DNA of 62,129 nt from Exiguobacterium sp. AM39-5BH (GTDB lineage Bacteria > Bacillota > Bacilli > Exiguobacteriales > Exiguobacteriaceae): contig NZ_QSGS01000010.1 of NCBI RefSeq assembly GCF_003467445.1, positions 1-62,129 on the forward strand, in the 5' to 3' direction. Under the pieces are notes generated by a model. The model made no database searches, was not told the DNA's origin, and saw only the letters and a list, made by a program, of their open reading frames with translations. Both the position numbers and the translations under genes were made by a program. Positions 42,871-50,748 of this stretch are shown here, piece after piece (the stretch's first letter is position 1; each line of letters begins with the position of its first letter).

Positions 42871-42897
42871 TACGAGAGGAAACGGCAAATCGTTTCA
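42871..42897 (-). promoter_or_regulatory. ECF-sigma-like promoter inside cluster 2
   Basis: Reading leftward, TGAAAC (42897-42892) and CGTA (42874-42871) are separated by 17 bases. The -35 is a perfect match to the Bacillus sigma-W/M type; spacing is one base longer than the usual 16. It overlaps the SUKH stop codon and lies 35 bases before the next family gene. Confidence 0.5.
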
Positions 42898-43713
42898 CTC
42901 GACTCGAATATCGTTATCGAGAATGTACATCGTCTCTTCGTAGCGTTGTTTACTATAGGCGTCGTCTTGCCTGTGGAGCGTCTCAAAAAATGCTTCGAAC
43001 AGTTGTTGATCTAAAGGCTTCCGTCGAATAATGACTTCTTGAATGACGCTGGTTGCCGTCTCTCGCAACGTCTCGTCGTCCATCCATGTCAATAGCTCAC
43101 GAACGAGTTCGTCCGCTTCAAGTGAATCCAAGCTATTGAACCAAATAACCGCACCAATCCTTTTGTCTTCTAGATGATCGCTATAGAGTAGGCGTCGCGC
43201 ATCTTTCAGGAGCGTCTCCCCTTGTTTCATTTCAGTACCTGATTCTGGAGTCATTTCTTCATATACTCCCATATCCACCGTCGTGAGCGCTTCCGTGAAT
43301 TGACGGAATGAGTCGAACAAGACATCAATCTCTTCCGTATCCGTATCGATATAGGCAATCTTCGGCGTCGCGCCTGCACGGTAGTCGAATGCGAGGAAAA
43401 AGTGTCCGTCACCGGCGAACGCAATCAATTGTTCATCCTCGACACCCCACTCCGTCAACAATGCCTTCGATTCAATCAGCCCTTTATTTAAACCAACTCC
43501 AGCAATTGAATCGACGAGGGCGATGTCATCTTGCCCATTCCATGTAATCGGTAAGTCGCGCTGTTCGACATATCCCCCGTTTTGGATACGAAGTGCCTCG
43601 AGATAATCGTCCGGCAGTTTCACCCCGAGGCGCCCTTCCACTTCAGTTAATACGTCGTCCGTTAATGCGGGCAACCGATTCGGATCGTCCGGTATGTCAT
43701 TCCAAATGATCAT
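42895..43713 (-). CDS. SMI1/KNR4 (SUKH) family protein
   Basis: This 272-residue protein has an N-terminal SUKH domain (LTDDVLTEVEGRLGVKLPDDY, then IQNGGYVEQRDLPITW and the acidic core IAFAGDGHFFLAFDYRAG). SUKH proteins are common immunity proteins against polymorphic nuclease and other toxins, but also have other roles. The C-terminal 90 residues are a helical extension I do not recognise. The ATG overlaps the upstream family gene (ATGA), so it is embedded in the operon of small membrane proteins. Confidence 0.85.
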   Translation of the reverse strand: MIIWNDIPDDPNRLPALTDDVLTEVEGRLGVKLPDDYLEALRIQNGGYVEQRDLPITWNGQDDIALVDSIAGVGLNKGLIESKALLTEWGVEDEQLIAFAGDGHFFLAFDYRAGATPKIAYIDTDTEEIDVLFDSFRQFTEALTTVDMGVYEEMTPESGTEMKQGETLLKDARRLLYSDHLEDKRIGAVIWFNSLDSLEADELVRELLTWMDDETLRETATSVIQEVIIRRKPLDQQLFEAFFETLHRQDDAYSKQRYEETMYILDNDIRVE

Positions 43714-44192
43714 TGTTCCCCTGCTTCCTTCAATCGTCTGTATTGGCGAATGTCTTGATTCGTCACATGCTCTGGGTCAATCTTTTTGAGTCGCTCATTC
43801 ACCCACCATTCGAAATATAGGAAAGGTACAACGATGAGCGTACCAAGCAATGAATACGTGACGTGTTGAAAATTTTGAATGACTGTACCCCAAATAAATA
43901 TAGCGAGCCCGATGACCGTCATAAAGATGAATAAAAAGTTGATTCGAACATATCGGCGATACAACTCATCCGAACTAAAACGGAGCAATAGCTTCATCCG
44001 CAACCAACCCCATAAAATCAGTGATGCGTAAATGACTAAAAAGGCTGCGAACACCTGCATGTTCGTTAAGGTGTAACGACTATGGAGATAAAACGAGGTC
44101 AAGATGATGATGGCGACCAGTAGACCAAATAAACGAATCGAGACTTGTTCAAACCGCATCAATTGAAGCAAGCGATCTTTATGCTCGACCAT
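43710..44192 (-). CDS. small membrane protein, paralogous IDPEHVT family (cluster 2)
   Basis: This protein of about 160 residues has VEHKDRLLQLMRFEQVSIR, a TM pair, loop LLLRFSSDELYRRYVR, a TM pair, and tail KKIDPEHVTNQDIRQYRRL. The start at 44192 overlaps the upstream stop (GGAATGATGG) and follows GGGAGAAGG. It ends overlapping the SUKH gene. Confidence 0.82.
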   Translation of the reverse strand: MVEHKDRLLQLMRFEQVSIRLFGLLVAIIILTSFYLHSRYTLTNMQVFAAFLVIYASLILWGWLRMKLLLRFSSDELYRRYVRINFLFIFMTVIGLAIFIWGTVIQNFQHVTYSLLGTLIVVPFLYFEWWVNERLKKIDPEHVTNQDIRQYRRLKEAGEQ

Positions 44193-44686
44193 CATTCCTT
44201 CTCCCATTTCCGTTTCATCCGTTCCCGTTTCGTAAAGCCAATCAAGCTATCCGTGACATGCTCGTGATCGATCCGAAGCAAGCGGGTATCGAGCCATGTC
44301 TCAACCACCAACATGCCTGCAATCAACATCGCTGACAGTCCACTGAATACCGGCAATGCGAAGTATCCTGATACATACCCGCCCATCAAACCGAGCATGA
44401 CCCATAACATCGCAATCGCGATGACGCCTTTCGCCCGGATCAATCGTTGGTAGGAGCGATTTTCATTGAACGTCACGGATACACGCGTCTTCTGCCACGC
44501 TACGCGACTGAGCGGGACAGCCGTCATCATCAAAAAGACGAACATCGCAAGCATTGGCAATGATGCATTGGTGTAAATCCACCATCCCATTCCTACTCCA
44601 GCTGCGGCGGCCCATAACAAGTTAAAGGCACCTTTTTTCGGACGTATCTGTAATTGCTCGATTCGTTCTTCTCGCGTCATCATCAT
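44192..44686 (-). CDS. small membrane protein, paralogous IDPEHVT family (cluster 2, first gene)
   Basis: This protein of about 164 residues has MTREERIEQLQIRPKKG, a TM pair, loop RVSVTFNENRSYQRLIR, a TM pair, and tail LRIDHEHVTDSLIGFTKRER (IDHEHVT variant). Three consecutive ATG codons follow AAGGAGG, so the exact start is uncertain by two residues. It opens the cluster 2 operon. The promoter region 44690-44760 shows no ECF motif. Confidence 0.8.
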   Translation of the reverse strand: MMMTREERIEQLQIRPKKGAFNLLWAAAAGVGMGWWIYTNASLPMLAMFVFLMMTAVPLSRVAWQKTRVSVTFNENRSYQRLIRAKGVIAIAMLWVMLGLMGGYVSGYFALPVFSGLSAMLIAGMLVVETWLDTRLLRIDHEHVTDSLIGFTKRERMKRKWEKE

Positions 44687-44761
44687 TTGTTCCTCCTTGA
44701 AACCAATTCGGACCATTTACCGTACATAGGAGTAGCATACCAATAATTAGGAGGCATTTCG

Positions 44762-44965
44762 ATGGATATTCTCATTTTAGTCGTCCTGCTCGGTATCGTC
44801 GGCTTCATCGTAACCCGATCTTATACCATCTATCCGTCATCGTTCGGCGACCGCTCCCCCGTTCAGGCCCAGACCTCGCTCACAATAAAATGCCCGCATT
44901 GCCAAACCATCGTCAAACGGCAGGAACACGGGCAAACTTGTTCAACTTGTCGAAAATCCTTTTAG
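44762..44965 (+). CDS. small membrane-anchored zinc-ribbon protein
   Basis: This 67-residue protein has an N-terminal TM helix (ILILVVLLGIVGFIV) and a C-terminal zinc-ribbon-like motif (CPHCQTIVK, then CSTCRKSF; two CxxC pairs). AGGAGG lies upstream. It overlaps the convergent ydcZ-type gene by four bases. The function is unknown. Confidence 0.75.
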   Translation: MDILILVVLLGIVGFIVTRSYTIYPSSFGDRSPVQAQTSLTIKCPHCQTIVKRQEHGQTCSTCRKSF

Positions 44966-45435
44966 ACGACTTGCTTTGCTTTTTGGTGGGCCGTCTCTTT
45001 CTTCCCACTCAACTGAAACAACAGTACCCCGCCGACGATCAACACGATGCCAAGCGCTGTCTTCCACGTGAGCGGGATCGCTTCGAGACCGAACCAGCCG
45101 AGCGTGTCCCATAGGAGCGCGAACAAGATTTGCGACACCATGACGATCGAGATGGCGTGGCTCGGCCCGAGCTGTTGGACGCCTTGCGTCACGCTCATGA
45201 CGACACCGACCCCGATGATGCCGCTGAACCAGTACCACGTCTCCATCCCTGTGACCCCGAACAGACCCATTCCTTCACTAATCAGTCCGACGAGCAGTGA
45301 CGCCAAGAAGCCGAGGGCGAGCACGAGCGTCGTCGTCGCCCACGCTCCGACCCGTTCTTTCACTTTGGCGTTGAATGTGTTTTGCACACAGACGAGCATG
45401 CCGCCCATGACCGCGAGCATCATTCCTAGTGCCAT
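44962..45435 (-). CDS. DMT family transporter, YdcZ/DUF606 type (single repeat)
   Basis: This 157-residue protein has five TM helices of the YdcZ family: MLAVMGGMLVCVQNTFNAKV at the start, SQILFALLWDTLGWFGLEAI and final GIVLIVGGVLLFQLSG. Half-size YdcZ proteins often occur in pairs that may assemble together. It is the last gene of an operon with two other YdcZ genes and a Crp-type regulator; GAGGAGG precedes the ATG. The substrate is unknown. Confidence 0.87.
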   Translation of the reverse strand: MALGMMLAVMGGMLVCVQNTFNAKVKERVGAWATTTLVLALGFLASLLVGLISEGMGLFGVTGMETWYWFSGIIGVGVVMSVTQGVQQLGPSHAISIVMVSQILFALLWDTLGWFGLEAIPLTWKTALGIVLIVGGVLLFQLSGKKETAHQKAKQVV

Positions 45436-45447
45436 GACGTGTCCTCC

Positions 45448-46116
45448 TCATTCATAAATACTCTCCCCAGCAACAGCAATCAACCCGGCGCGATCCATGA
45501 TAGCAATCGACCGACGATCCCGTTCAATCAATCCTTGTTCCACGAACCGCTTGAGCGTCCGGTTGACGTGGCGATAGCTCGTCCCAATCAAGTCGGCGAT
45601 GTCGGTCAACTCATCGACGGTCGACCCGAGCGTCGTCTCTTCCGGTGTCATCGACAATAGATAGCTCGCGAGTCGCACATCGACCGGATAGAACAAGTTG
45701 AAACTCATCGACTGCGACTTCATCTCGAACTTCTTCGTGATTCCTTCAAGCAGATAATGCAGCCACGTCACGTCGTCTTGGGCGTGACGCGCGACATCTT
45801 CGAAACGAACGACGAGCATCTCGACCGGCGTGACCGCCTCGACCGTGTTCAAGAACGGCGTGCGGCGAACGTATTCGATGTCGCCAATCAAGTCGAGCGG
45901 ATGTTTGAACGACAAGACGAGCCGTTTCCCGGCCGCCGACGTGTGGGCCACCCGAATCTTTCCACTGACTAGAAAGTGGAGCTGCTCGGCCTCAGCGCCT
46001 TGGATACAAATCGCCTCTCCCGGTGCGTAACGGACGAGTTTGAGATGGGGACGGACGGCTAAAGGGAGCACCTCATTTAGTCCATATTGCTTCATGTAAC
46101 GGTCAATCTGTTCCAT
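45448..46116 (-). CDS. Crp/Fnr family regulator (YeiL-like)
   Basis: This 222-residue protein has an N-terminal cyclic-nucleotide-binding-fold domain (LVRYAPGEAICIQGAEAEQL, FLVSGKIRV) and a C-terminal winged helix (ELTDIADLIGTSYRHVNRTL). No Fnr-type cysteine cluster is visible. It lies between YdcZ-family transporter genes in one operon, so control of those transporters is likely. Confidence 0.88.
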   Translation of the reverse strand: MEQIDRYMKQYGLNEVLPLAVRPHLKLVRYAPGEAICIQGAEAEQLHFLVSGKIRVAHTSAAGKRLVLSFKHPLDLIGDIEYVRRTPFLNTVEAVTPVEMLVVRFEDVARHAQDDVTWLHYLLEGITKKFEMKSQSMSFNLFYPVDVRLASYLLSMTPEETTLGSTVDELTDIADLIGTSYRHVNRTLKRFVEQGLIERDRRSIAIMDRAGLIAVAGESIYE

Positions 46117-46122
46117 CGTACG

Positions 46123-46548
46123 TCATCCTTTCAATACGAGAATCCCGACAATCATCATCACGACCCCGAGCAGTTGCGTCCGGTTCAAGTCCCGGCGCAA
46201 CATCCCGAACCAACCGCGCCAGTCGATGACGAGCGCGAGGGCAAGCTGGGCAATCAAGAACAATGAGATGGTGAGGGTAACGCCGAGCTCATGCACGGCC
46301 GTCATATTGCTGAACAAGATGAACGCGGCGAACGCACCGCCTGACAAATAGAGCGGCTCGACGCGACGCATGTGGACATATGTTCGGTCGCGGACGAGAA
46401 GCATGATCACGAGCGCGACAAGAAAGCCCGTTAATTGCGTCAACGTCGCAGCTTGCCACGTCCCGATACTTGAACTGATGCGAGCGTTGGCAACGCTCTG
46501 CAGCGTCAAAAAGAAACCGCCAATGATGGCGAACACTACTCCGCGCAT
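46123..46548 (-). CDS. DMT family transporter, YdcZ/DUF606 type (single repeat)
   Basis: This 141-residue protein with five TM helices starts VFAIIGGFFLTLQSVANARI, with ALALVIDWRGWFGMLRRDL near the end. AAGGAAGGAG precedes the ATG. It lies between the double-length YdcZ gene and the Crp-type gene; together they encode four YdcZ units. Confidence 0.87.
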   Translation of the reverse strand: MRGVVFAIIGGFFLTLQSVANARISSSIGTWQAATLTQLTGFLVALVIMLLVRDRTYVHMRRVEPLYLSGGAFAAFILFSNMTAVHELGVTLTISLFLIAQLALALVIDWRGWFGMLRRDLNRTQLLGVVMMIVGILVLKG

Positions 46549-46563
46549 GATGTCTCTCCTTCC

Positions 46564-47502
46564 TTACGATAAACGAATCAGCATGATCCCGATGACCATG
46601 ACGAGTAAACTGACGAGTTGAATCCCAGTGACCGGGTTCTTGGCGGCCCCGAACCAACCGAAGCGGTCGATGAGCAGACTCCCGCATAACAAGCCGACAA
46701 TGACGATGACGACGGCGATGCCAGTGCCGACCATCGGCACGATTAAGACGTTCCCGCCGATGAACAGTGCCCCGATGATACCGCCGAGCCAAATCCACCA
46801 CGGCTGACCGCGTAGCCCGCGCCATTCGACGTTCGGCCGCAAGACGACCAAGATGAGCAGTAACGTGACCGTCCCGACAACGAACGAAACGAGCGCCCCT
46901 TTCAAGGCCGATTCGAGCACTGTTCCTAAATAGCCGTTGATGGCAGTCTGTGTCGCGCTCATCATCCCGGTCGCAATCCCGACGAGGCGCCAAGCGTTCA
47001 AATTTTTGCTTCCTGTCTGTGACGAGACGACGAGTTTGCCGCGACGACGGTTAATCCAGTCCGTGAGCGCGACCGTCCCGACGACCCCAAGCAACACGAA
47101 CAAAGCCCCGAGTACACGCCACGGCGTGAGGACGTTGACGGTTGAATTGAACCAGCCGAAGTGGTCAATCAAGAGTCCCATCAAAATCTGTCCGAAAATC
47201 GGCATGATGACGGTCTGGACGCTGCCGAGCCTCGGGAACAAGAGGATGTTCCCCGTTAAAAAGATGACCCCAAACAAACCGCCCGACCAGATCCAGAGCG
47301 GTTCGGTACGAAAAAGCGATGAGTCGATACCGAATGACTGACCGGTGAGGAGTAACGTAATTGATAAAAATGTTAGCCCCACGGCGAACGACAGAAACGA
47401 TGCGACGAACGGTGACCCGAGAATCGAACGCAGCCGGGAGTTCGCGCTCGTCTGTACCGGCAACAAAATGCCGATGACGAGTCCAATCACAATGGCTAAC
47501 AT
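46564..47502 (-). CDS. DMT family transporter with two YdcZ repeats
   Basis: The 312-residue protein is a tandem duplication of the YdcZ unit. The first half starts LAIVIGLVIGILLPVQTSAN and holds LMGLLIDHFGWFNS; the second starts AWRLVGIATGMMSATQTAIN and holds GSLLIDRFGWFGA. The start at 47502 follows GAGGAAGAG. It is the first gene of the YdcZ-Crp operon. A decayed copy of its 5' region lies at 48022-48180. Confidence 0.87.
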   Translation of the reverse strand: MLAIVIGLVIGILLPVQTSANSRLRSILGSPFVASFLSFAVGLTFLSITLLLTGQSFGIDSSLFRTEPLWIWSGGLFGVIFLTGNILLFPRLGSVQTVIMPIFGQILMGLLIDHFGWFNSTVNVLTPWRVLGALFVLLGVVGTVALTDWINRRRGKLVVSSQTGSKNLNAWRLVGIATGMMSATQTAINGYLGTVLESALKGALVSFVVGTVTLLLILVVLRPNVEWRGLRGQPWWIWLGGIIGALFIGGNVLIVPMVGTGIAVVIVIVGLLCGSLLIDRFGWFGAAKNPVTGIQLVSLLVMVIGIMLIRLS

Positions 47503-47692
47503 AGTCTCTTCCTCGATTCTCTCTATATACTGAGTACGTCTCAAGCTTACGCCTCAAGCGCTCGAGCATAAAGGACCGATGTCTTGAAACTATAAATGAT
47601 TCTTTTAAAAAGTATGGAAATCGAATTGTAACATCTTCGTTTTTAAATTTATAATTTATAGGATAGTTTATTATAGAAAGGGAAGAAAAAAA

Positions 47693-47989
47693 TTGGGTAT
47701 TTTCGGAAAAGATTCAGCATTTAAAATCACAGAGAACGAGATTACATGGAAACAAAACTCAATTAAAATTGAGAATGGATATATCGTCAGTGCTGGACTG
47801 ATTAACATTGTAAGAATTCCTTTGCGTCATGTAGAAACAGTGTCCATCTCCTCTTCAGGAATCAAAGATGCCATTTTACCTGAATTGAATATCATCGGAA
47901 AAGGGACCGTTCTGGGTACTTTAAAAGTTGGAATCGATATCAAAGACGAGATTCAAGATTGGCTTTTGGGGAAAATTGAAACACAATGA
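47693..47989 (+). CDS. hypothetical protein, PH-like fold possible
   Basis: This 98-residue AT-rich gene starts with TTG behind GAAAGGGAAG. It is a beta-rich sequence with a final helix (FKITENEITWKQNSIKIENG ... DEIQDWLLGKIE), resembling small bacterial PH-domain proteins, but the match is only by pattern. A good promoter precedes it (TTGTAA at 47626, TATAAT at 47650, 18-base spacer). It has no partner gene. Confidence 0.65.
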   Translation: MGIFGKDSAFKITENEITWKQNSIKIENGYIVSAGLINIVRIPLRHVETVSISSSGIKDAILPELNIIGKGTVLGTLKVGIDIKDEIQDWLLGKIETQ

Positions 47990-48021
47990 CAAAAGTAAGG
48001 ATCGGATATGACTAGCCGCTC

Positions 48022-48180
48022 CTAAAGTCTTTTAACGGGAAGAGTGCAATATATCAGTAACAAAATTTCAAGTACAAATCCAGTCAGAATCGCTAACATA
48101 CTCGCTTCTTCAATTTTCTATGTACGTTAGTAAGCCTCGAGCCTATTTTTTAGTGGTCGAAGATAAAAGATACATGACTT
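48022..48180 (-). pseudogene. decayed copy of the ydcZ 5' region
   Basis: The frame 48099-48022 (ATG to TAG, 25 codons) reads MLAILTGFVLEILLLIYC, nearly the start of the intact YdcZ protein (MLAIVIGLVIGILLP). The DNA upstream (48100-48180) also resembles 47503-47590 (ctcttc, gtacgt, cttgaa blocks in the same order). This is the stump of a former duplicate. Nothing else was seen in 47990-48208. Confidence 0.6.
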
Positions 48181-48208
48181 GAAGCATACAAAAGACGAGT
48201 TCCGACTA

Positions 48209-48697
48209 TCAGGAACTCGTCTTATGGTGTGTACGGCGCTCCGTTTTCGCTTCGTCGAACATCCGATTCGTGACGTGATGTTGATCAAATGTCAGAACGA
48301 TTCGGTTGACCATGTATGAAAACAGTAACCCGCCAATCGTCCCAGTCCCCAACATGACCAGGAGTGGCCAAACCGTGAGAAGGTCGGTGTGATGGGCAGC
48401 GAGCAGACAGATAAACAGCAAAAAAATGAACCATTCGACGATGAAATCACTGTAAATCCAACGTCGATAGCGAGAATCCGAATTAAATGTCAGCAACACT
48501 TTCGTCTTGCACCATGCGACACACAATTGCGGCAAATACACTGCAAATAGGATGAGCGGTAAGTAAATCGATGTCTGATACGAGATGAATGCGACAGCGA
48601 CCAGGCTGAAGAAAAGTCCCCAGTAGCGCCAGTGCCACGTCGCATCCTCATGCGCGAGTAATCGCTCGATGCGTTCTTGTTTCGTCAACACGTTCAT
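48209..48697 (-). CDS. small membrane protein, paralogous IDPEHVT family (cluster 3)
   Basis: This 162-residue protein has NVLTKQERIERLLAHEDA, a TM pair, loop KVLLTFNSDSRYRRWIY, a TM pair, and tail LTFDQHHVTNRMFDEAKTER (FDQHHVT replaces IDPEHVT). It overlaps the upstream gene by four bases and is the last of five co-directional paralogs. Confidence 0.8.
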   Translation of the reverse strand: MNVLTKQERIERLLAHEDATWHWRYWGLFFSLVAVAFISYQTSIYLPLILFAVYLPQLCVAWCKTKVLLTFNSDSRYRRWIYSDFIVEWFIFLLFICLLAAHHTDLLTVWPLLVMLGTGTIGGLLFSYMVNRIVLTFDQHHVTNRMFDEAKTERRTHHKTSS

Positions 48698-49149
48698 AGC
48701 AATCCACTCGCCGTCGCCAATTCAGAGCGGACCGGTTGGGCTGCATCTGCGCTTTGGACAGTTTCATTGAAGCGTTTATTCAGAAACGGCAACAGCACCG
48801 CCATCCCTAGGACGAGAACCCATGTCCACCAAGGGACCGCCAGTTTATAACTTGCCACGCTACCGACGATCAAGACGTACCACCCGCTTAAAATCCGATA
48901 GATGTTCCGCGTCGCCATTCGAGCCCCTCTTTCATCCGATAGATGAGCGAACGCCTCTCCTTCTTTCAGCAAATACACGATTGAACCGCTGGCGAACAAA
49001 CCCATCAACCCTAAGCCAACCCACCAAATATGATCTGCGAGCAACGTGACAAATAATAGTCCAGGGACAGGAGCGAACAGCATGTCTCGTCGCCGCTTCC
49101 TTTGCTCACGGTATCGGTTCATTTCGTCAATCCGTTGTTGTTTCGTCAT
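48694..49149 (-). CDS. small membrane protein, paralogous family (cluster 3, divergent)
   Basis: This 151-residue protein has TKQQRIDEMNRYREQRKRRR, a TM pair, central loop with LSDERGARMATRNIYR, a TM pair, and a tail that lacks IDPEHVT and ends PVRSELATASGLL. Size, topology, charged start and position in the cluster still place it in the family. AAAAGGA precedes the ATG. Confidence 0.75.
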   Translation of the reverse strand: MTKQQRIDEMNRYREQRKRRRDMLFAPVPGLLFVTLLADHIWWVGLGLMGLFASGSIVYLLKEGEAFAHLSDERGARMATRNIYRILSGWYVLIVGSVASYKLAVPWWTWVLVLGMAVLLPFLNKRFNETVQSADAAQPVRSELATASGLL

Positions 49150-49166
49150 ACGATTCCATTCCTTTT

Positions 49167-49649
49167 CTAATCATTGATTCCGTCAAGACGACGTTTTAAC
49201 TTCTCGCGATTGGCTTTAGCCAGCATGTTTGACGTGACGTGTTCCGGGTCGAGTTTGAGCAGTTTTCGATCGATCCACAGCGGTAACAAGACTGAAGGTG
49301 GTGCCCCGATGACCACCGCCCACATCAACACGTCCGGATGGATCTGTCCCGTTAAAAACAGGGCAATCAGACTGAACAATAAGATGAACGTGAAAACGAG
49401 TGAGGAAAACTGTAGTTTAATGAGACGTCGATACGTCCAGTCGTCATTGAACTGCAAATAGAGCGTCGTCTGTTTCCATTCAAAAAACAACGTCGGGATG
49501 AGACTGACCACCGCAATCACGCCAGAATAAGTCGTATGCATCATGAAATAGAGCGCACTCACAAAGATGACGACACTGCTTCCAATCATAAAACGACGAT
49601 ACCTCGTATTGATTTGTAACAATGCTTCAGTCCGGGTTTCCCTGTTCAT
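49167..49649 (-). CDS. small membrane protein, paralogous IDPEHVT family (cluster 3)
   Basis: This 160-residue protein has NRETRTEALLQINTRYRR, a TM pair, loop TLYLQFNDDWTYRRLIK, a TM pair, and tail LKLDPEHVTSNMLAKANREK. GAGGAGG precedes the ATG. It is 17 bases from the next family gene. Confidence 0.82.
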   Translation of the reverse strand: MNRETRTEALLQINTRYRRFMIGSSVVIFVSALYFMMHTTYSGVIAVVSLIPTLFFEWKQTTLYLQFNDDWTYRRLIKLQFSSLVFTFILLFSLIALFLTGQIHPDVLMWAVVIGAPPSVLLPLWIDRKLLKLDPEHVTSNMLAKANREKLKRRLDGIND

Positions 49650-49660
49650 CTCGTACCTCC

Positions 49661-50122
49661 TCAGTCTCTGACGTTGTCGAGTCGAATCTCACGCAACATC
49701 GGATGCTCCGGGTCGATGTCGCTCAATCGCTCGTCTTGTTTTCGAATCAAGCGGTAGCCACCGTATAGTACACCAACTGCCACAGCTAATATCCAGGCGT
49801 ACATCCAACCGAGGTTAAGGGTCAGCGCAAACGATAAAACGAATACGACGAACAGCGCAAAGACAAATCCGTTCCGACGGGCGATGATGGTTTTGGCATC
49901 CTCTCGCTCGGTCAACTCGGTCTCGACTCGGTTCGCTTTGAAGAAGATCCCTCCCAGTAGCAAAAGACAAACGAGTACGCCGGCCACGTACCAACCGTTC
50001 CATGAATCCGACTGAATCAATCCGACGAGACAAAACACCATCGGAAACGTGAGCAGAATTTGAAGAACGGCCGTCTTTACATTGGTTTTATAAATCAGAT
50101 TGATGCGTTCTTGTTTGTTCAT
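49661..50122 (-). CDS. small membrane protein, paralogous IDPEHVT family (cluster 3)
   Basis: This 153-residue protein has NKQERINLIYKTNVKT, a TM pair, loop RVETELTEREDAKTIIAR, a TM pair, and tail SDIDPEHPMLREIRLD (the IDPEH core is kept, VT is lost). AAGGAG precedes the ATG. Confidence 0.8.
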   Translation of the reverse strand: MNKQERINLIYKTNVKTAVLQILLTFPMVFCLVGLIQSDSWNGWYVAGVLVCLLLLGGIFFKANRVETELTEREDAKTIIARRNGFVFALFVVFVLSFALTLNLGWMYAWILAVAVGVLYGGYRLIRKQDERLSDIDPEHPMLREIRLDNVRD

Positions 50123-50133
50123 CGAATCTCTCC

Positions 50134-50589
50134 TTAAAAGCTCTCCCGTTTGACGTCTCGACGTGTCGGTTGCTCCGGGTCAATCCGTTTTACTTTCTCA
50201 TCGAGCAGGCGTTCGACGAGCAAGAAGCCAAGAGCCGTCAGAGAGAAGACTAAAAATGGAACCCAGCTGACGGATTCTAGCTTCATGAGCAATGGGAACA
50301 CGAAACAGAGAAAAACAATCATCATATAGTCGAACGCATATTGGATGTGAATGACCTGCTTCGCTCGGACACGGTCCGTAAAATCGCTCATGAATCGACT
50401 TTCCCGCATAATCATCACTCCGTATGCTAATAACGATGCCACTAGCAAACTTCCGTATACGATTGATCGTGTCTCAGTCTGTAAAAAAAAGAAAACGAGT
50501 ACGGCAATCGGAATCGCAAAACCGAGCCTGACGAGAAGCCATTTCCGGTTTCCGGTAACCATTTGCTTCAAACGCTGATGTTTATTCAT
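50134..50589 (-). CDS. small membrane protein, paralogous IDPEHVT family (cluster 3, first gene)
   Basis: This protein of about 151 residues has NKHQRLKQMVTGNRKW, a TM pair, loop RFMSDFTDRVRAKQVIH, a TM pair, and tail KRIDPEQPTRRDVKRES (IDPEQPT). The ATG at 50589 is behind GAGGTG; a GTG nine bases upstream is possible. It leads the five-gene cluster behind an ECF-like promoter. Confidence 0.8.
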   Translation of the reverse strand: MNKHQRLKQMVTGNRKWLLVRLGFAIPIAVLVFFFLQTETRSIVYGSLLVASLLAYGVMIMRESRFMSDFTDRVRAKQVIHIQYAFDYMMIVFLCFVFPLLMKLESVSWVPFLVFSLTALGFLLVERLLDEKVKRIDPEQPTRRDVKRESF

Positions 50590-50612
50590 CTTCTTCACCT
50601 CTTATCTCACTA

Positions 50613-50637
50613 TACGATTCCACCAGAAAAAAGTTCC
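50613..50637 (-). promoter_or_regulatory. ECF-sigma-like promoter of membrane-family cluster 3
   Basis: Reading leftward, GGAAC (50637-50633) and CGTA (50616-50613) are separated by exactly 16 bases, and TATA follows. It lies 23 bases before the first gene of the cluster. It has the same AAC-N16-CGTA frame as the element at 24038-24062. Confidence 0.55.
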
Positions 50638-50672
50638 GTTTTTTTACAATTTTCTTATAGTAGCCTACTCGC

Positions 50673-50717
50673 TTGACGGGAAAGAAAATTTGCCCTATAG
50701 TTTAGTTAACTTAACTA
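50673..50717 (+). promoter_or_regulatory. MFS-MarR operon promoter with MarR-type palindrome
   Basis: TTGACG (50673-50678) and TATAGT (50696-50701) are separated by 17 bases. TAGTTAA-C-TTAACTA (50703-50717) is a perfect palindrome just downstream of the -10, where a bound MarR protein would block transcription. Confidence 0.8.
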
Positions 50718-50748
50718 TATTAAAGATAGAAAGACTGAGGTTTTCTCT

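Noticed and set aside
44690..44760. ECF-type promoter before cluster 2
   Set aside because: No GAAAC/GGAAC with CGT at 16-17 bases is present here; only a weak TTGGTA-containing sequence was found, so the ECF claim is limited to three sites.
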